Source: Pseudomonas siliginis (GTDB taxonomy: Bacteria; Pseudomonadota; Gammaproteobacteria; Pseudomonadales; Pseudomonadaceae). From it: a stretch of 64,000 nucleotides of DNA. A program made the position numbers and the translations under genes. Numbering within the stretch: the first letter of the stretch is position 1; each line of letters starts with the position of its first letter. The notes beneath the pieces were generated by a model. That model made no database searches. It was not told the DNA's origin and worked only from the letters and a program-made list of their open reading frames with translations. The stretch lies in the NCBI RefSeq assembly GCF_019145195.1, contig NZ_JAHSTW010000011.1, positions 124,001 to 188,000 of the forward strand, given 5' to 3'. Below, one piece after another: positions 50,970 to 60,083 of this stretch.

Positions 50970-52031
50970 CTACCGCTCAAACAACTCCATCTGCTCAAAC
51001 CCGCCGCGCAGATCCTCCAGCCTCACTCCTACCCCCAACAGCCGCACCGGCTTGCCGCCGCGGTTGAACGCCTGCGTCAGCATCAACTGATAACTGCCCA
51101 GGTCCCGCCCTGCCCCGGCCTGTTCCAGCGTGGTCTGGGTGAAATCATGAAATTTGACTTTGACGAACGGCTTGCCCGGTCGATAACTGCTGTCGATCCG
51201 CGCCATGCGGGTTTTCAGGGTATCGAGCAGCTCGGGCAATTTGTCCAGGCAGCTGCGCAAGTCCGGCAGATCAACGTCGTAGGTGTTTTCCACGCTGATC
51301 GACTGACGACGGCTGTCGTTGTGCACCAGCCGGTCATCGATTCCACGGGCCAGATTCCACAAGCGCTCGCCGAAGCTGCCGAATTCGCGCACCAGCGCCA
51401 GCCTGCCCCACTCGCGCAGATGCTGGCAGTCAACGATGCCGAGCTTGCCGAGCTTGTCGGCGGTGACCTTGCCGACGCCGTGCAGCTTGCTCACCGGCAG
51501 ACCACTGACGAAATCCTCGACCTGATCCGGGGTGATCACGAACAAACCGTTGGGTTTTTTCCAGTCGCTGGCGATCTTCGCCAGAAATTTGTTTGGCGCA
51601 ACGCCTGCGGAAACGGTGATGTGCAATTGGCTGGAGACCCGGCGGCGAATGTCCTGGGCGATGCGCGTGGCGCTGCCGCCGAAATGCGCGCTGTCCGAAA
51701 CATCGAGGTAAGCCTCGTCCAGCGAAAGCGGCTCGATCAGGTCGGTGTAGTCGGCAAAGATCGTATGAATTTCTTTCGAAGCTTCGCGATAAGCCTCCAT
51801 GCGCGGCTTGACGATGGTCAGGTCCGGGCACAATTTCAACGCGTGACCGGAAGCCATGGCCGAGCGCACACCATAGGCGCGCGCTTCATAGTTGCAGGTG
51901 GCGATCACCCCGCGCCGATCCGCCGAACCACCCACCGCCAACGGCTTGCCGGCCAGACGCGGATCATCGCGCATCTCGATGGCGGCGTAGAAACAGTCAC
52001 AGTCGATGTGGATGATTTTTCGCTGGGTCAT
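50970..52031 (-). CDS. dinB: DNA polymerase IV
   Basis: A 353-residue Y-family translesion polymerase. The catalytic Asp cluster starts with HIDCDCFYAAIEMRD and SLDEAYLDV; the N-terminal palm/finger contains GVIATCNYEARAYGVRSAM, and the helix-hairpin-helix part LPVSKLHGVGKVTADKLGKLGI. The little-finger domain carries KVKFHDFTQTTLEQ. The start is the ATG at 52029-52031; an upstream in-frame ATG adds 21 residues with no homology. It is normally LexA-regulated; no perfect box was seen. Confidence 0.94.
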   Translation of the reverse strand: MTQRKIIHIDCDCFYAAIEMRDDPRLAGKPLAVGGSADRRGVIATCNYEARAYGVRSAMASGHALKLCPDLTIVKPRMEAYREASKEIHTIFADYTDLIEPLSLDEAYLDVSDSAHFGGSATRIAQDIRRRVSSQLHITVSAGVAPNKFLAKIASDWKKPNGLFVITPDQVEDFVSGLPVSKLHGVGKVTADKLGKLGIVDCQHLREWGRLALVREFGSFGERLWNLARGIDDRLVHNDSRRQSISVENTYDVDLPDLRSCLDKLPELLDTLKTRMARIDSSYRPGKPFVKVKFHDFTQTTLEQAGAGRDLGSYQLMLTQAFNRGGKPVRLLGVGVRLEDLRGGFEQMELFER

Positions 52032-52269
52032 GTCGGAAAAAGACAACGTGGCAAGCCGGAGCGGCAGTATCTCATTGGTACCTGTATATAGCACCAGTGG
52101 TTGAATGTTCTTTTCCGACCGTAGGAGATTTCCGATGAATTTATTTTTTCAATCACAGATCAGCGCGCAATAGAGCTGAAACCCTTGCGCCACTTGCCCT
52201 GCGCGCCGGTCGCCCGCCCGGAAAAGACGCTAAGCGCTTGAACCTCAACAGATTTATCCAGATCGGCGG

Positions 52270-52297
52270 TTGACACACTCGCGAACCTCTGTAGAAT
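52270..52297 (+). promoter_or_regulatory. Promoter of the first initiator tRNA gene
   Basis: A perfect -35 TTGACA (52270-52275), 16 bp, then a near-perfect -10 TAGAAT (52292-52297). The tRNA starts 13 bp after the -10. Confidence 0.85.
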
Positions 52298-52310
52298 GCC
52301 GCCACACAGA

Positions 52311-52387
<77 letters not shown>

Positions 52388-52395
52388 AACATCAG

Positions 52396-52427
52396 AAAAG
52401 GCTACTCGAAAGAGTGGCCTTTTTTGT
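52396..52427 (+). terminator. Terminator of tRNA-fMet copy 1
   Basis: AAAAGGC(T)ACTC and GAGTGGCCTTTT pair around a GAAA-type loop, followed by a T run. Confidence 0.85.
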
Positions 52428-52563
52428 GCGCGTCTGTTTTGCAAACGGGCGCCCCGCTCAATCGCTGGCGAAACGGCAATTCGTTGCATTTCCGAAACTT
52501 ACGCATTACCTGCGACCGTTCGCCGCGATTTCGCAGTTATTTGGCCGATTACAGGATTAGCGG

Positions 52564-52591
52564 TTGACACCTCGTCGTTCGCCTGTAGAAT
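52564..52591 (+). promoter_or_regulatory. Promoter of the second initiator tRNA gene
   Basis: The same -35 TTGACA (52564-52569), 16-bp spacer and -10 TAGAAT (52586-52591) as copy 1, with a different spacer sequence. Confidence 0.85.
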
Positions 52592-52604
52592 GCCGCCACA
52601 CAGA

Positions 52605-52681
<77 letters not shown>

Positions 52682-52689
52682 AACATCAA

Positions 52690-52720
52690 AAAAGGCTACT
52701 CGAAAGAGTGGCCTTTTTTG
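52690..52720 (+). terminator. Terminator of tRNA-fMet copy 2
   Basis: The same AAAGGC(T)ACTC/GAGTGGCCTTT hairpin and T run as after copy 1. Confidence 0.85.
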
Positions 52721-52960
52721 TATCTGTTGAAAAAGTCCTTTCGCAACAATGATCTGTCACTGTGCAGTGAACCGCTGGGGATCATCAGAACCACTGACTT
52801 GCGACTATGCTTGAGTCGCAGACAGGGTTTCTGCAATCCAGGAACTGCCCTCGCCGATGCCCGACGAGAGGCGTAGTATTTTGTGATTATTTTTTTCTAC
52901 AGGGATTGGTAACTTGGCTGGATACCTCCATCCTGTCGCGCACAATCCAAGAGGTGATTG

Positions 52961-55600
52961 ATGCGCGCCAACTCGTCTGATCCACAAGACACCGTTACAG
53001 CAGAACAACCGATCAAACCCGAGCGTTTGCGCTGGCTGGATCGATTAAGCAAATACCGTCAGCCGATCGGTCTGGCCGTCACGTTGCTGCTGTTTGCCAT
53101 TGCCCTGATTGCCTGCCGCCATCTGCTCGCCGAACTCGATCTCGACGCGCTGCATGACTCGATTCTGGACGTGCCCAAACCGGCCCTGCTCGGCGCCATC
53201 GGTGCGACCGTGGTCGGGTTCATCATTCTGCTCGGCTATGAATGGTCGGCCAGCCGCTACGCTGGTGTGAAACTGCCGCCGCGCACCCTCGCCCTCGGCG
53301 GTTTCACCGCATTTGCGATTGGCAATGCCATTGGTCTGTCGCTGCTGTCCGGCGGCTCGGTTCGTTATCGTTTATATGCGCGACTGGGCGTCGGTGCGTC
53401 GGAAGTCGCGCACATGACCTTGTTCGCCAGCCTCTCGCTGGGCTGCGCCTTGCCGCCACTGGCAGCGCTGGCCACCCTGAGCAACCTGCCCGCCGCCTCG
53501 CAAGCGCTGGGGCTGTCCGAATTCTTGCTGGGCACGGTCGCCGCTGCCGTATTGATCCTCGGTGCTGTGCTGGCAATCGGCATCTATCGCCGTCGTCTGC
53601 CGGAACAACCTTACCCCGACAATCTTCTGGTTCGTGCCGGGCGGCGGACATTGCGCCTGCCGGGTCGACGCCTGACCTTCCTGCAACTGGTGATCACCGC
53701 TCTCGATGTTGCGGTTGCCGCCACCGTTCTGTATCTGCTGCTGCCGGAAGCGCCGCCGTTTGCGCCGTTCCTGCTGGTGTATCTGCTGGCACTGGCTGCG
53801 GGCGTGCTCAGTCACGTTCCGGGCGGCGTTGGTGTGTTCGAGGCGATTCTGCTCGCCGCGTTTGCCGACAAGCTCGGCGCCGCCCCACTGGCAGCCGCAC
53901 TGCTGCTGTATCGCCTGATCTACGTGGTGCTGCCGCTGCTGGTCGCTTGCGTACTACTGCTGATCAACGAAGGCCAGCGCCTGTTTCAATCCCAGACCAT
54001 GCGCGCCGCGTCCGGTCTGGCCGCGCCGGTGCTGGCGGTGCTGGTGTTCCTGTCGGGCGTGGTGTTGCTGTTTTCCGGCGCCACCCCGGAGATCGACACG
54101 CGCCTGGAGCACATCGGTTTTCTGATCCCGCATCGCCTGGTCGACGCCTCGCACTTTGGCGCCAGCCTGATCGGCGTCCTCTGTCTGTTACTCGCGCAGG
54201 GCCTGCGCCGGCGCCTGTCGGCGGCGTGGATGCTGACCACCATTCTGCTGCTGGTTGGCGCCCTGCTCTCGCTACTCAAAGGCTTCGACTGGGAAGAAGC
54301 CACGCTGATGACGTTTACGGCCGCGCTGCTCGGCGTGTTCCGCCGCTCCTTCTATCGCCCGAGCCGTTTGACCGAACTGCCGTTTTCGCCGCTGTATCTG
54401 GTCGCCAGTCTCTGCGTGCTGGGCGCTTCGGCCTGGTTGCTGCTGTTTGCCTATCAGGACGTACCCTACAGCCATCAGCTGTGGTGGCAGTTCACCCTCG
54501 ATGCTGACGCGCCGCGCGGTCTGCGCTCGCTGCTCGGTGCGGCGGTGTTGCTGGTAATCATCTCGCTGACCTGGTTGCTGCGCACCGCGCGCCCGGTGAT
54601 TCACTTGCCGACGCCGGACGAACTGGATCGCGCGGCTAAGATTCTCATGGCCTCGTCACAACCCGACGGCGGCCTCGCGCTGACCGGTGACAAGGCGTTG
54701 CTGTTTCATCCCAACGACGAGGCGTTCCTGATGTACGCCCGCCGTGGCCGCAGTCTGGTGGCGCTGTACGACCCGATCGGGCCGAGCCAGCAACGTGCGG
54801 AAATGATCTGGCAGTTCCGCGACCTCTGCGACATCCACCATACGCGCCCGGTTTTCTATCAGGTACGTGCGGAGAACCTGCCGTACTACATGGACATCGG
54901 CCTGACTGCGATCAAGCTCGGCGAAGAAGCCCGGGTCGATCTGCAACGCTTCGATCTGGAAGCCAAGGGCAAGGAGATGAAGGACCTGCGCTACACCTGG
55001 AACCGTGGCACCCGCGATGGACTGTCGCTGGAAATCCATGAGCCGGGGCAGGCGCCGATGGACGAGCTGAAAGTGATTTCCGATGCCTGGCTGACCGGCA
55101 AGAACGTGCGCGAGAAAGGCTTCTCCCTTGGCCGTTTCAGCGACGATTACCTGAAGCATTTCCGCATTGCGGTGATTCGCTTCGAAGGCCGCCCGGTAGC
55201 GTTCGCCAATCTGCTCGAGACCTACAGCCACGACCTGGCCAGTCTCGACCTGATGCGCGCGCACCCGGAAGCGCCGAAGCTGACCATGGAATTCATGATG
55301 GTCGGCCTGATTCAACACTATAAGAGTCACGGATACGCGCGCTTCAGCCTGGGCATGGTGCCGTTGTCGGGGCTGCAACCCCGGCGCGGCGCACCACTGA
55401 CCCAGCGCCTGGGCTCGATGGTCTTCCGCCGTGGTGAGCAGCTGTACAACTTCCAAGGTTTGCGCCGCTTCAAAGACAAGTTCCAGCCCGACTGGGAACC
55501 CCGTTATATGGCCGTGCCCGCCGGACTCGATCCGCTCGTGGCGCTGGCCGATACTGCTGCCCTGATCGCGGGCGGCTTGACTGGATTGGTGAAACGCTGA
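52961..55600 (+). CDS. mprF: MprF, lysyl/alanyl-phosphatidylglycerol synthase-flippase
   Basis: An 879-residue membrane protein. The first about 500 residues hold many hydrophobic segments of the flippase domain (LGGFTAFAIGNAIGLSLLSGGSVRYRLYARLG, HVPGGVGVFEAILLAAF). The C-terminal soluble domain (DUF2156) makes aminoacyl-phosphatidylglycerol: MASSQPDGGLALTGDKALLFH, YARRGRSLVALYDPIGP and YARFSLGMVPLSGL. It adds positive charge to the membrane and lowers sensitivity to cationic peptides. The start is the ATG at 52961 with GAGGTG upstream. It is followed at once by acvB. Confidence 0.93.
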   Translation: MRANSSDPQDTVTAEQPIKPERLRWLDRLSKYRQPIGLAVTLLLFAIALIACRHLLAELDLDALHDSILDVPKPALLGAIGATVVGFIILLGYEWSASRYAGVKLPPRTLALGGFTAFAIGNAIGLSLLSGGSVRYRLYARLGVGASEVAHMTLFASLSLGCALPPLAALATLSNLPAASQALGLSEFLLGTVAAAVLILGAVLAIGIYRRRLPEQPYPDNLLVRAGRRTLRLPGRRLTFLQLVITALDVAVAATVLYLLLPEAPPFAPFLLVYLLALAAGVLSHVPGGVGVFEAILLAAFADKLGAAPLAAALLLYRLIYVVLPLLVACVLLLINEGQRLFQSQTMRAASGLAAPVLAVLVFLSGVVLLFSGATPEIDTRLEHIGFLIPHRLVDASHFGASLIGVLCLLLAQGLRRRLSAAWMLTTILLLVGALLSLLKGFDWEEATLMTFTAALLGVFRRSFYRPSRLTELPFSPLYLVASLCVLGASAWLLLFAYQDVPYSHQLWWQFTLDADAPRGLRSLLGAAVLLVIISLTWLLRTARPVIHLPTPDELDRAAKILMASSQPDGGLALTGDKALLFHPNDEAFLMYARRGRSLVALYDPIGPSQQRAEMIWQFRDLCDIHHTRPVFYQVRAENLPYYMDIGLTAIKLGEEARVDLQRFDLEAKGKEMKDLRYTWNRGTRDGLSLEIHEPGQAPMDELKVISDAWLTGKNVREKGFSLGRFSDDYLKHFRIAVIRFEGRPVAFANLLETYSHDLASLDLMRAHPEAPKLTMEFMMVGLIQHYKSHGYARFSLGMVPLSGLQPRRGAPLTQRLGSMVFRRGEQLYNFQGLRRFKDKFQPDWEPRYMAVPAGLDPLVALADTAALIAGGLTGLVKR

Positions 55601-56895
55601 TGATTCAACGCTCCCTGAAGTACATCCTGGCCGCCCTGCTGGTGCTGGCCGTGATTGCCGGCGGCGGTTACTGGTACCTCAAACGCCCGGCACCGGAACC
55701 GACCGTCGAACAACTGAAACCCGCCGATGGCACGGCCATGACCCGCGTGATCCCCGGCAACAAGCCGAAGGCTCAGGTGCTGGTGGCCGTCACCGACGAA
55801 CAGAAGCTCTCCGAGAAACAACTGACCACCCTCAGCCGCAGCGCCTCGGCGCAGATCGTCCAGGTGATTCTGCCCAAGGACTGCCTGCTGCAAAGCCGCG
55901 CCCTGCAATCAGGCCTGCGCGAACTGAATGGCCCGGCCACCCTGGTCAGCGGCATCGGCCCGGGCGCTGTGCTGGCGTGGCGCTGGCTGGCGGAACAGAA
56001 AGACGATAAGGCCCAGGCCATCTCCGTCGACTTGGCTCTGGAAAAACCCGGCTGCACCCACCTGTTGCCGAAATCTGCCGCCCACGGCCACTGGCTGGTG
56101 GCGTGGAACGACAACCCGGACGACGCCAGCGCGGGCTTCGTGCGCGATCAGCCGAACGCCGAGACAAGCATCAGCGACTACGACATCAACCTGCCGCAAG
56201 TGCTGAACAACGAACTGCGCAAAATCCTCGTCGGTGGCGACAAGGCCAACGGCGGCCTGGCGATCCCGGTCGTGGAAGTGCCGGCCGGTCAGGCCAATGA
56301 CACCGTCACCCTGTTCCTCTCCGGCGACGGCGGCTGGCGCGACCTCGACCGCGACGTGGCCGGGGAAATGGCCAAGATCGGTTTCCCGGTGGTCGGCATC
56401 GATACCTTGCGCTACTACTGGCAGCACAAGAGCCCGGAGCAAAGCGCACTCGACCTCACCGAACTGATGCAGCACTACCGGCAGAAATGGGGCACCAAAC
56501 GCTTCATCCTCACCGGCTACTCGTTCGGCGCTGACGTCCTGCCGGCGATCTACAACCGCCTGCCAGAGAACGAACAGCAACGCGTCGACGCGATCATCCT
56601 GCTCGCCTTCGCCCGCACCGGCAGCTTCGAAATCGAAGTCGAAGGCTGGCTAGGCAACGCCGGCAAAGAAGCCGCCACCGGCCCGGAAATGGCCAAGCTG
56701 CCAGCGGCGAAGGTTGTGTGCATTTATGGTGAAGAAGAGACCGACGAGAGCGGCTGCACCGACAAGACTGCTGTCGGCGAAGCGGTGAAACTGCCCGGCG
56801 GGCATCACTTTGATGAAAACTACCCGGCGCTGGCCAAGCGCTTGGTGGATTTGATCCAGAAGCGTCAGAGCAAGAACTCGGTCGCCGAAGAGTGA
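55600..56895 (+). CDS. acvB: AcvB/VirJ-family periplasmic lysyl-phosphatidylglycerol hydrolase
   Basis: A 431-residue protein with an N-terminal signal or membrane anchor (YILAALLVLAVIAGGGYWYL). The AcvB/VirJ part contains the repeated-domain pieces LFLSGDGGWRDLDRDVAGEMAKIGFPVVGIDTLRYYW and a serine-hydrolase nucleophile elbow FILTGYSFGADVLP. In rhizobia and Agrobacterium, AcvB-type proteins hydrolyse aminoacyl-phosphatidylglycerol, the product of the neighbouring MprF/LpiA. The start overlaps the mprF stop by one base (TGATG), so synthesis and turnover of the lipid are encoded together. Confidence 0.9.
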   Translation: MIQRSLKYILAALLVLAVIAGGGYWYLKRPAPEPTVEQLKPADGTAMTRVIPGNKPKAQVLVAVTDEQKLSEKQLTTLSRSASAQIVQVILPKDCLLQSRALQSGLRELNGPATLVSGIGPGAVLAWRWLAEQKDDKAQAISVDLALEKPGCTHLLPKSAAHGHWLVAWNDNPDDASAGFVRDQPNAETSISDYDINLPQVLNNELRKILVGGDKANGGLAIPVVEVPAGQANDTVTLFLSGDGGWRDLDRDVAGEMAKIGFPVVGIDTLRYYWQHKSPEQSALDLTELMQHYRQKWGTKRFILTGYSFGADVLPAIYNRLPENEQQRVDAIILLAFARTGSFEIEVEGWLGNAGKEAATGPEMAKLPAAKVVCIYGEEETDESGCTDKTAVGEAVKLPGGHHFDENYPALAKRLVDLIQKRQSKNSVAEE

Positions 56896-56910
56896 TCTGA
56901 GCTACGCCCA

Positions 56911-56951
56911 TAAAAAGCCCCCGCAACTTCACAGTTGCGGGGGCTTTTTAC
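56911..56951 (+). terminator. Terminator of the mprF-acvB operon
   Basis: AAAAAGCCCCCGCAACT and AGTTGCGGGGGCTTTTT form a long perfect stem with a TCAC loop and flanking A/T runs. Confidence 0.93.
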
Positions 56952-56985
56952 ATTCCAGCAGCCACGAAAATCCCCTGTGGGAAAT

Positions 56986-57083
56986 CCCCTGTGGGAGCGA
57001 GCCTGCTCGCGAAAGCGGTGGGTCAGTTTACAGATTCGTCGACTGACACTACGCCTTCGCGAGCAGGCTCGCTCCCACAGGGG
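56986..57083. repeat. REP doublet (REPIN) with partial duplicated edge
   Basis: Standard inverted REP copies. Just before the left copy, TCCCCTGTGGGA occurs once more (56971-56982), so the edge of the element is partly duplicated. Confidence 0.9.
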
Positions 57084-57097
57084 AATTGCGCTGAACT

Positions 57098-57253
57098 CTA
57101 GTAATCGTTAGCCCGGCAAGCGTATCTTGCCCGCATATCGTCATGGCTGATCACTTGAGCCGGATCGAGGTTGATCAGTCGTACCATCGCTTCGGCTTCA
57201 ATTCGAAGATTCTCGAGATCATCCTGCTTTTCTTGTTCCGATGACGCCGTCAT
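57098..57253 (-). CDS. Small acidic hypothetical protein
   Basis: A 51-residue protein, too small for usual gene finders. It is helical and charged: SSEQEKQDDLENLRIEAEA, then MVRLINLDPAQVISHDDM and an ending RARYACRANDY. A GAGGAG sits three bases before the ATG at 57251-57253; in-frame upstream ATGs at 57272-57274 and 57266-57268 are also possible. The frame ends at TAG just outside the REP doublet. Codon use is ordinary. No family is recognised. It faces away from the structured leader of the next gene. Confidence 0.5.
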   Translation of the reverse strand: MTASSEQEKQDDLENLRIEAEAMVRLINLDPAQVISHDDMRARYACRANDY

Positions 57254-57449
57254 ACACTCCTCGCTCATTTGCATACCTAGTTCGTGCCAGACGTTTAGTG
57301 TCGTTTACTTCCAGTCTCGCAATATCAGATGACGCCCACAGACCTTGTAGGCAAACTCCGAAACTCGTGTTCGGGCGCTTTGCCGCTCTATTGCGCTGTT
57401 TTTCGACGGGATACTCTCCGGACGTCGCTGCCCCATTCAGCGATCGGGT

Positions 57450-57655
57450 GTGGTAACCCGGTTAGGCAAAGTGCAACAGTGCCTCCATCACGACATCAGG
57501 CGTTCTTTTACGCCTGTAATTTACTGTCATGGCAGCTGTACGTGGGAGACCTTCGGGTCTGCCGGTTTCTTTGCTCTCCCGGTTTACCACCCTGCGTACA
57601 GCTGCCACCCATTCGTGTGGTAACGAATGCGGCAGCTCCTCGTTTTAGGGAGCAA
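57450..57655 (+). ncRNA. Structured leader RNA upstream of a DUF3077 gene; candidate cis-regulatory switch
   Basis: Several inverted repeats crowd this 5' leader: AGGCA/TGCCT (57464-57484), CAGGCG/CGCCTG (57497-57516), and a perfect 12-bp stem GGCAGCTGTACG (57531-57542) with CGTACAGCTGCC (57595-57606), enclosing AGACC-TTCG-GGTCT (57547-57560). AGCTGCC (57600-57606) can instead pair with GGCAGCT (57631-57637), closing another hairpin with ATTCG/CGAAT, right before the AGGGAGC ribosome binding site. GTGGTAACCCGG (57450-57461) can also pair with CCGGTTTACCAC (57579-57590). These options exclude each other, as expected for a translational or transcriptional switch. The rest of the gap (57275-57449) shows nothing else. 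Confidence 0.6.
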
Positions 57656-57659
57656 AACA

Positions 57660-57986
57660 ATGAGCAAAGAAACTCCGTCAACGCCTTCAGACCTTACAAC
57701 CATCGGCTTCACCCCTTTCCTCTATAACGCGGATCAAGCGTTCTTCAACGTCCGCGCCGGCATCCCGATCATCGATGCCTTGTCCCAATCCTCCGACCTG
57801 CTGTCCCTCGCCAAATCCTTCGCCGAGGATGCTGCTTTCATCAAAGACACCGACCGCCACGCCTGGGCTGCGCATTACCTGACGGTGATGGGCAAGGCCT
57901 TGATTGATGACGTGATCCAAGCGCTGATCCCACGACCTGCGCGGACGAAGACTGAATCTGAAGAAGAATTACCTGATAGCCACTAA
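57660..57986 (+). CDS. DUF3077-domain protein
   Basis: A 108-residue cytoplasmic protein. The core FFNVRAGIPIIDALSQSSDLLSLAKSFAED (about 25-54) matches the DUF3077 pattern seen in many small Pseudomonas proteins, where several copies per genome are common. The N-terminal part is Thr/Ser/Pro-rich, the C-terminal part acidic. The start is the ATG at 57660 with AGGGAGC upstream, just below a strongly structured leader. Function unknown. Confidence 0.82.
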   Translation: MSKETPSTPSDLTTIGFTPFLYNADQAFFNVRAGIPIIDALSQSSDLLSLAKSFAEDAAFIKDTDRHAWAAHYLTVMGKALIDDVIQALIPRPARTKTESEEELPDSH

Positions 57987-57998
57987 CACTGCAGACCC

Positions 57999-58092
57999 TT
58001 GTGGGAGCGAGCCTGCTCGCGAATGCGGTGGTTCAGCCACCACATGCTTCGACTGACACTAAGCCTTCGCGAGCAGGCTCGCTCCCACAGGG
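57999..58092. repeat. REP doublet (REPIN), GTGGGAG-outward arrangement
   Basis: Inverted REP copies with about 45 bp of spacer, directly after the DUF3077 gene. Confidence 0.92.
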
Positions 58093-58127
58093 AATCAGCG
58101 GTGGTTTGAGGATTGGGCACAGGCACA

Positions 58128-58167
58128 AAAAAGCCCCCGCCAGCCGCAAGGCTGACGGGGGCTTTTC
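58128..58167. terminator. Bidirectional terminator beside kup
   Basis: AAAAGCCCCCGCCAGCC pairs with GGCTGACGGGGGCTTTT around GCAA, with A and T runs on either side. It lies 15 bp past the kup 3' end and also faces the DUF3077 gene. Confidence 0.92.
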
Positions 58168-58181
58168 AGTTGAGGCGCAGG

Positions 58182-60083
58182 CTACATCTCCACCTGCGTC
58201 CCCAACTCAATCACTCGGTTCAACGGCAGATTAAAGAACCGCAAATTGCCATTGGCATTCTTCAACATGAACGCAAACAGCGCCTCACGCCAACGCGCCA
58301 TCCCCTCGAGTTTCGAGGCAATTACCGTCTCGCGACTGAGGAAATAGGTCGTGCGCATCGGGCTGAAGTCCAGATCATCTAGATGACACAGCTTCAGCGC
58401 TTGCGGCACGTCGGGCTCGTCGGTGAAGCCGAAATGCAGGATCACCCGGAAGAAGCCTTCACCGTGGGCTTCGACTTCAAAACGCCGCGATGGCGGTACG
58501 CGCGGGATGTCTTCGTAGACCACCGTCAGCAACACCACTTGCTCATGCAGCACCTGGTTGTGCAGCAGGTTGTGCAACAAGGCATGGGGCACGGCGTCGG
58601 AGCGGGCGGTGAGGAACACCGCTGTGCCCTGCACACGATGCGGCGGTTGCACGCGGATGCTGCTGATGAAGATCGGCAGCGGCAGCGCGCCTTCGTCGAG
58701 GCGTTCGACCAGCAGCTGTTTGCCCCGCTTCCAGGTGGTCATCAGCACGAACAGGGCGATACCGGCGATCACCGGGAAGGCGCCGCCCTGGACGATCTTC
58801 GGTACGTTGGCGGCGAAATACAGACCATCCACCAACAGGAAGCCGATCAACACCGGCACCGCAAGGATCGGTGGCCATTTCCACAGCAGCAACATCACGG
58901 CGGACACCAGAATGGTAGTCATCAGCATGGTGCCGGTCACTGCCACGCCGTAGGCCGAGGCCAGTGCACCGGAGGATTCGAAGCCCAGCACCAACAGGAC
59001 CACGCCGACCATCAGCGCCCAGTTCACCGCGCCGATGTAGATCTGGCCTTGTTCGTCGCTGGAGGTGTGCTGGATGTACATGCGCGGGATGTAACCGAGC
59101 TGGATCGCCTGACGGGTCAGGGAGAACGCGCCGGAAATCACCGCTTGCGAAGCAATCACCGTGGCCAGGGTCGAAAGGCCGACCAGCGGAATCAGCGCCC
59201 AGCTCGGCGCCAGCAGGTAGAACGGGTTGCGCGCGGCTTCCGGGTTTTCCAGCAGCAGTGCGCCCTGGCCGAAGTAATTCAGCACCAGCGCCGGCAGCAC
59301 CAGCAGAAACCAGGCGCGGGCGATCGGCTTGCGGCCGAAGTGGCCCATGTCGGCGTACAGCGCTTCCGCGCCAGTCAGCGCCAGCACTACCGCGCCGAGG
59401 ATCGCTACACCCATGCCCGGGTGCACGACAAAAAAATTCACCGCCCACATCGGGTTCAGCGCGTGCAGCACTTGCGGCGTATGGCTGATGCCGTACACAC
59501 CGAGCGCGCCGAGGACGAGGAACCAGGTGACCATGATCGGCCCGAACAGAATGCCGATCCGCGCGGTGCCGTGGCGCTGGATCAGAAACAGCGCGACCAG
59601 CACCACCAGCGACAGCGGCACAACCCAGTGATCGATGCCTTCAAACGCCAGGCCGAGGCCTTCGATCGCCGACAGCACCGAGATCGCCGGGGTGATCATG
59701 CTGTCGCCATAGAACAGCGCCGCGCCGATCAGCCCGCACACCACCAACAGCGTGCGCAGGCGCTTGCGCCCTGCCGCTGCCCGCCGTGCCAGCGCCGTCA
59801 GGGCCATGATGCCGCCCTCGCCCTGGTTGTCGGCGCGCAGGACGAACATCATGTATTTGATCGAGACCACCCAGATCAGCGACCAGAAGATCAACGACAG
59901 AATGCCCAGCACACCGTCGTGATTGACCGGCACGCCGTAACCGCCGGAAAACACTTCCTTGAGGGTGTACAACGGGCTCGTGCCGATGTCGCCATAAACC
60001 ACCCCGACCGCCGCGACCAGCATGCTCAGCGGTCTGCTTGCCGAACCCTCGGCGCCCGCCGCATGACTACTTGCCTGACCCAT
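58182..60083 (-). CDS. kup: Kup, low-affinity potassium uptake protein
   Basis: A 633-residue membrane protein of the KUP/HAK/KT family. About 12 hydrophobic segments fill the first 440 residues, with the family start VGVVYGDIGTSPLYTLKEVFSGGYGVP, the motif GGIMALTALARR and GDSMITPAISVLSAIEGL. The C-terminal part is cytoplasmic. It imports K+ with protons. Length matches E. coli Kup (622). It is divergent from rimO across 289 bp, which must hold both promoters; no clear promoter hexamers were identified there. Confidence 0.94.
   Translation of the reverse strand: MGQASSHAAGAEGSASRPLSMLVAAVGVVYGDIGTSPLYTLKEVFSGGYGVPVNHDGVLGILSLIFWSLIWVVSIKYMMFVLRADNQGEGGIMALTALARRAAAGRKRLRTLLVVCGLIGAALFYGDSMITPAISVLSAIEGLGLAFEGIDHWVVPLSLVVLVALFLIQRHGTARIGILFGPIMVTWFLVLGALGVYGISHTPQVLHALNPMWAVNFFVVHPGMGVAILGAVVLALTGAEALYADMGHFGRKPIARAWFLLVLPALVLNYFGQGALLLENPEAARNPFYLLAPSWALIPLVGLSTLATVIASQAVISGAFSLTRQAIQLGYIPRMYIQHTSSDEQGQIYIGAVNWALMVGVVLLVLGFESSGALASAYGVAVTGTMLMTTILVSAVMLLLWKWPPILAVPVLIGFLLVDGLYFAANVPKIVQGGAFPVIAGIALFVLMTTWKRGKQLLVERLDEGALPLPIFISSIRVQPPHRVQGTAVFLTARSDAVPHALLHNLLHNQVLHEQVVLLTVVYEDIPRVPPSRRFEVEAHGEGFFRVILHFGFTDEPDVPQALKLCHLDDLDFSPMRTTYFLSRETVIASKLEGMARWREALFAFMLKNANGNLRFFNLPLNRVIELGTQVEM

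Noticed and set aside
57241..57456. A 71-codon plus-strand frame over the small minus-strand gene and leader
   Set aside because: It has no ribosome binding site and crosses two better-supported features in a different sense.
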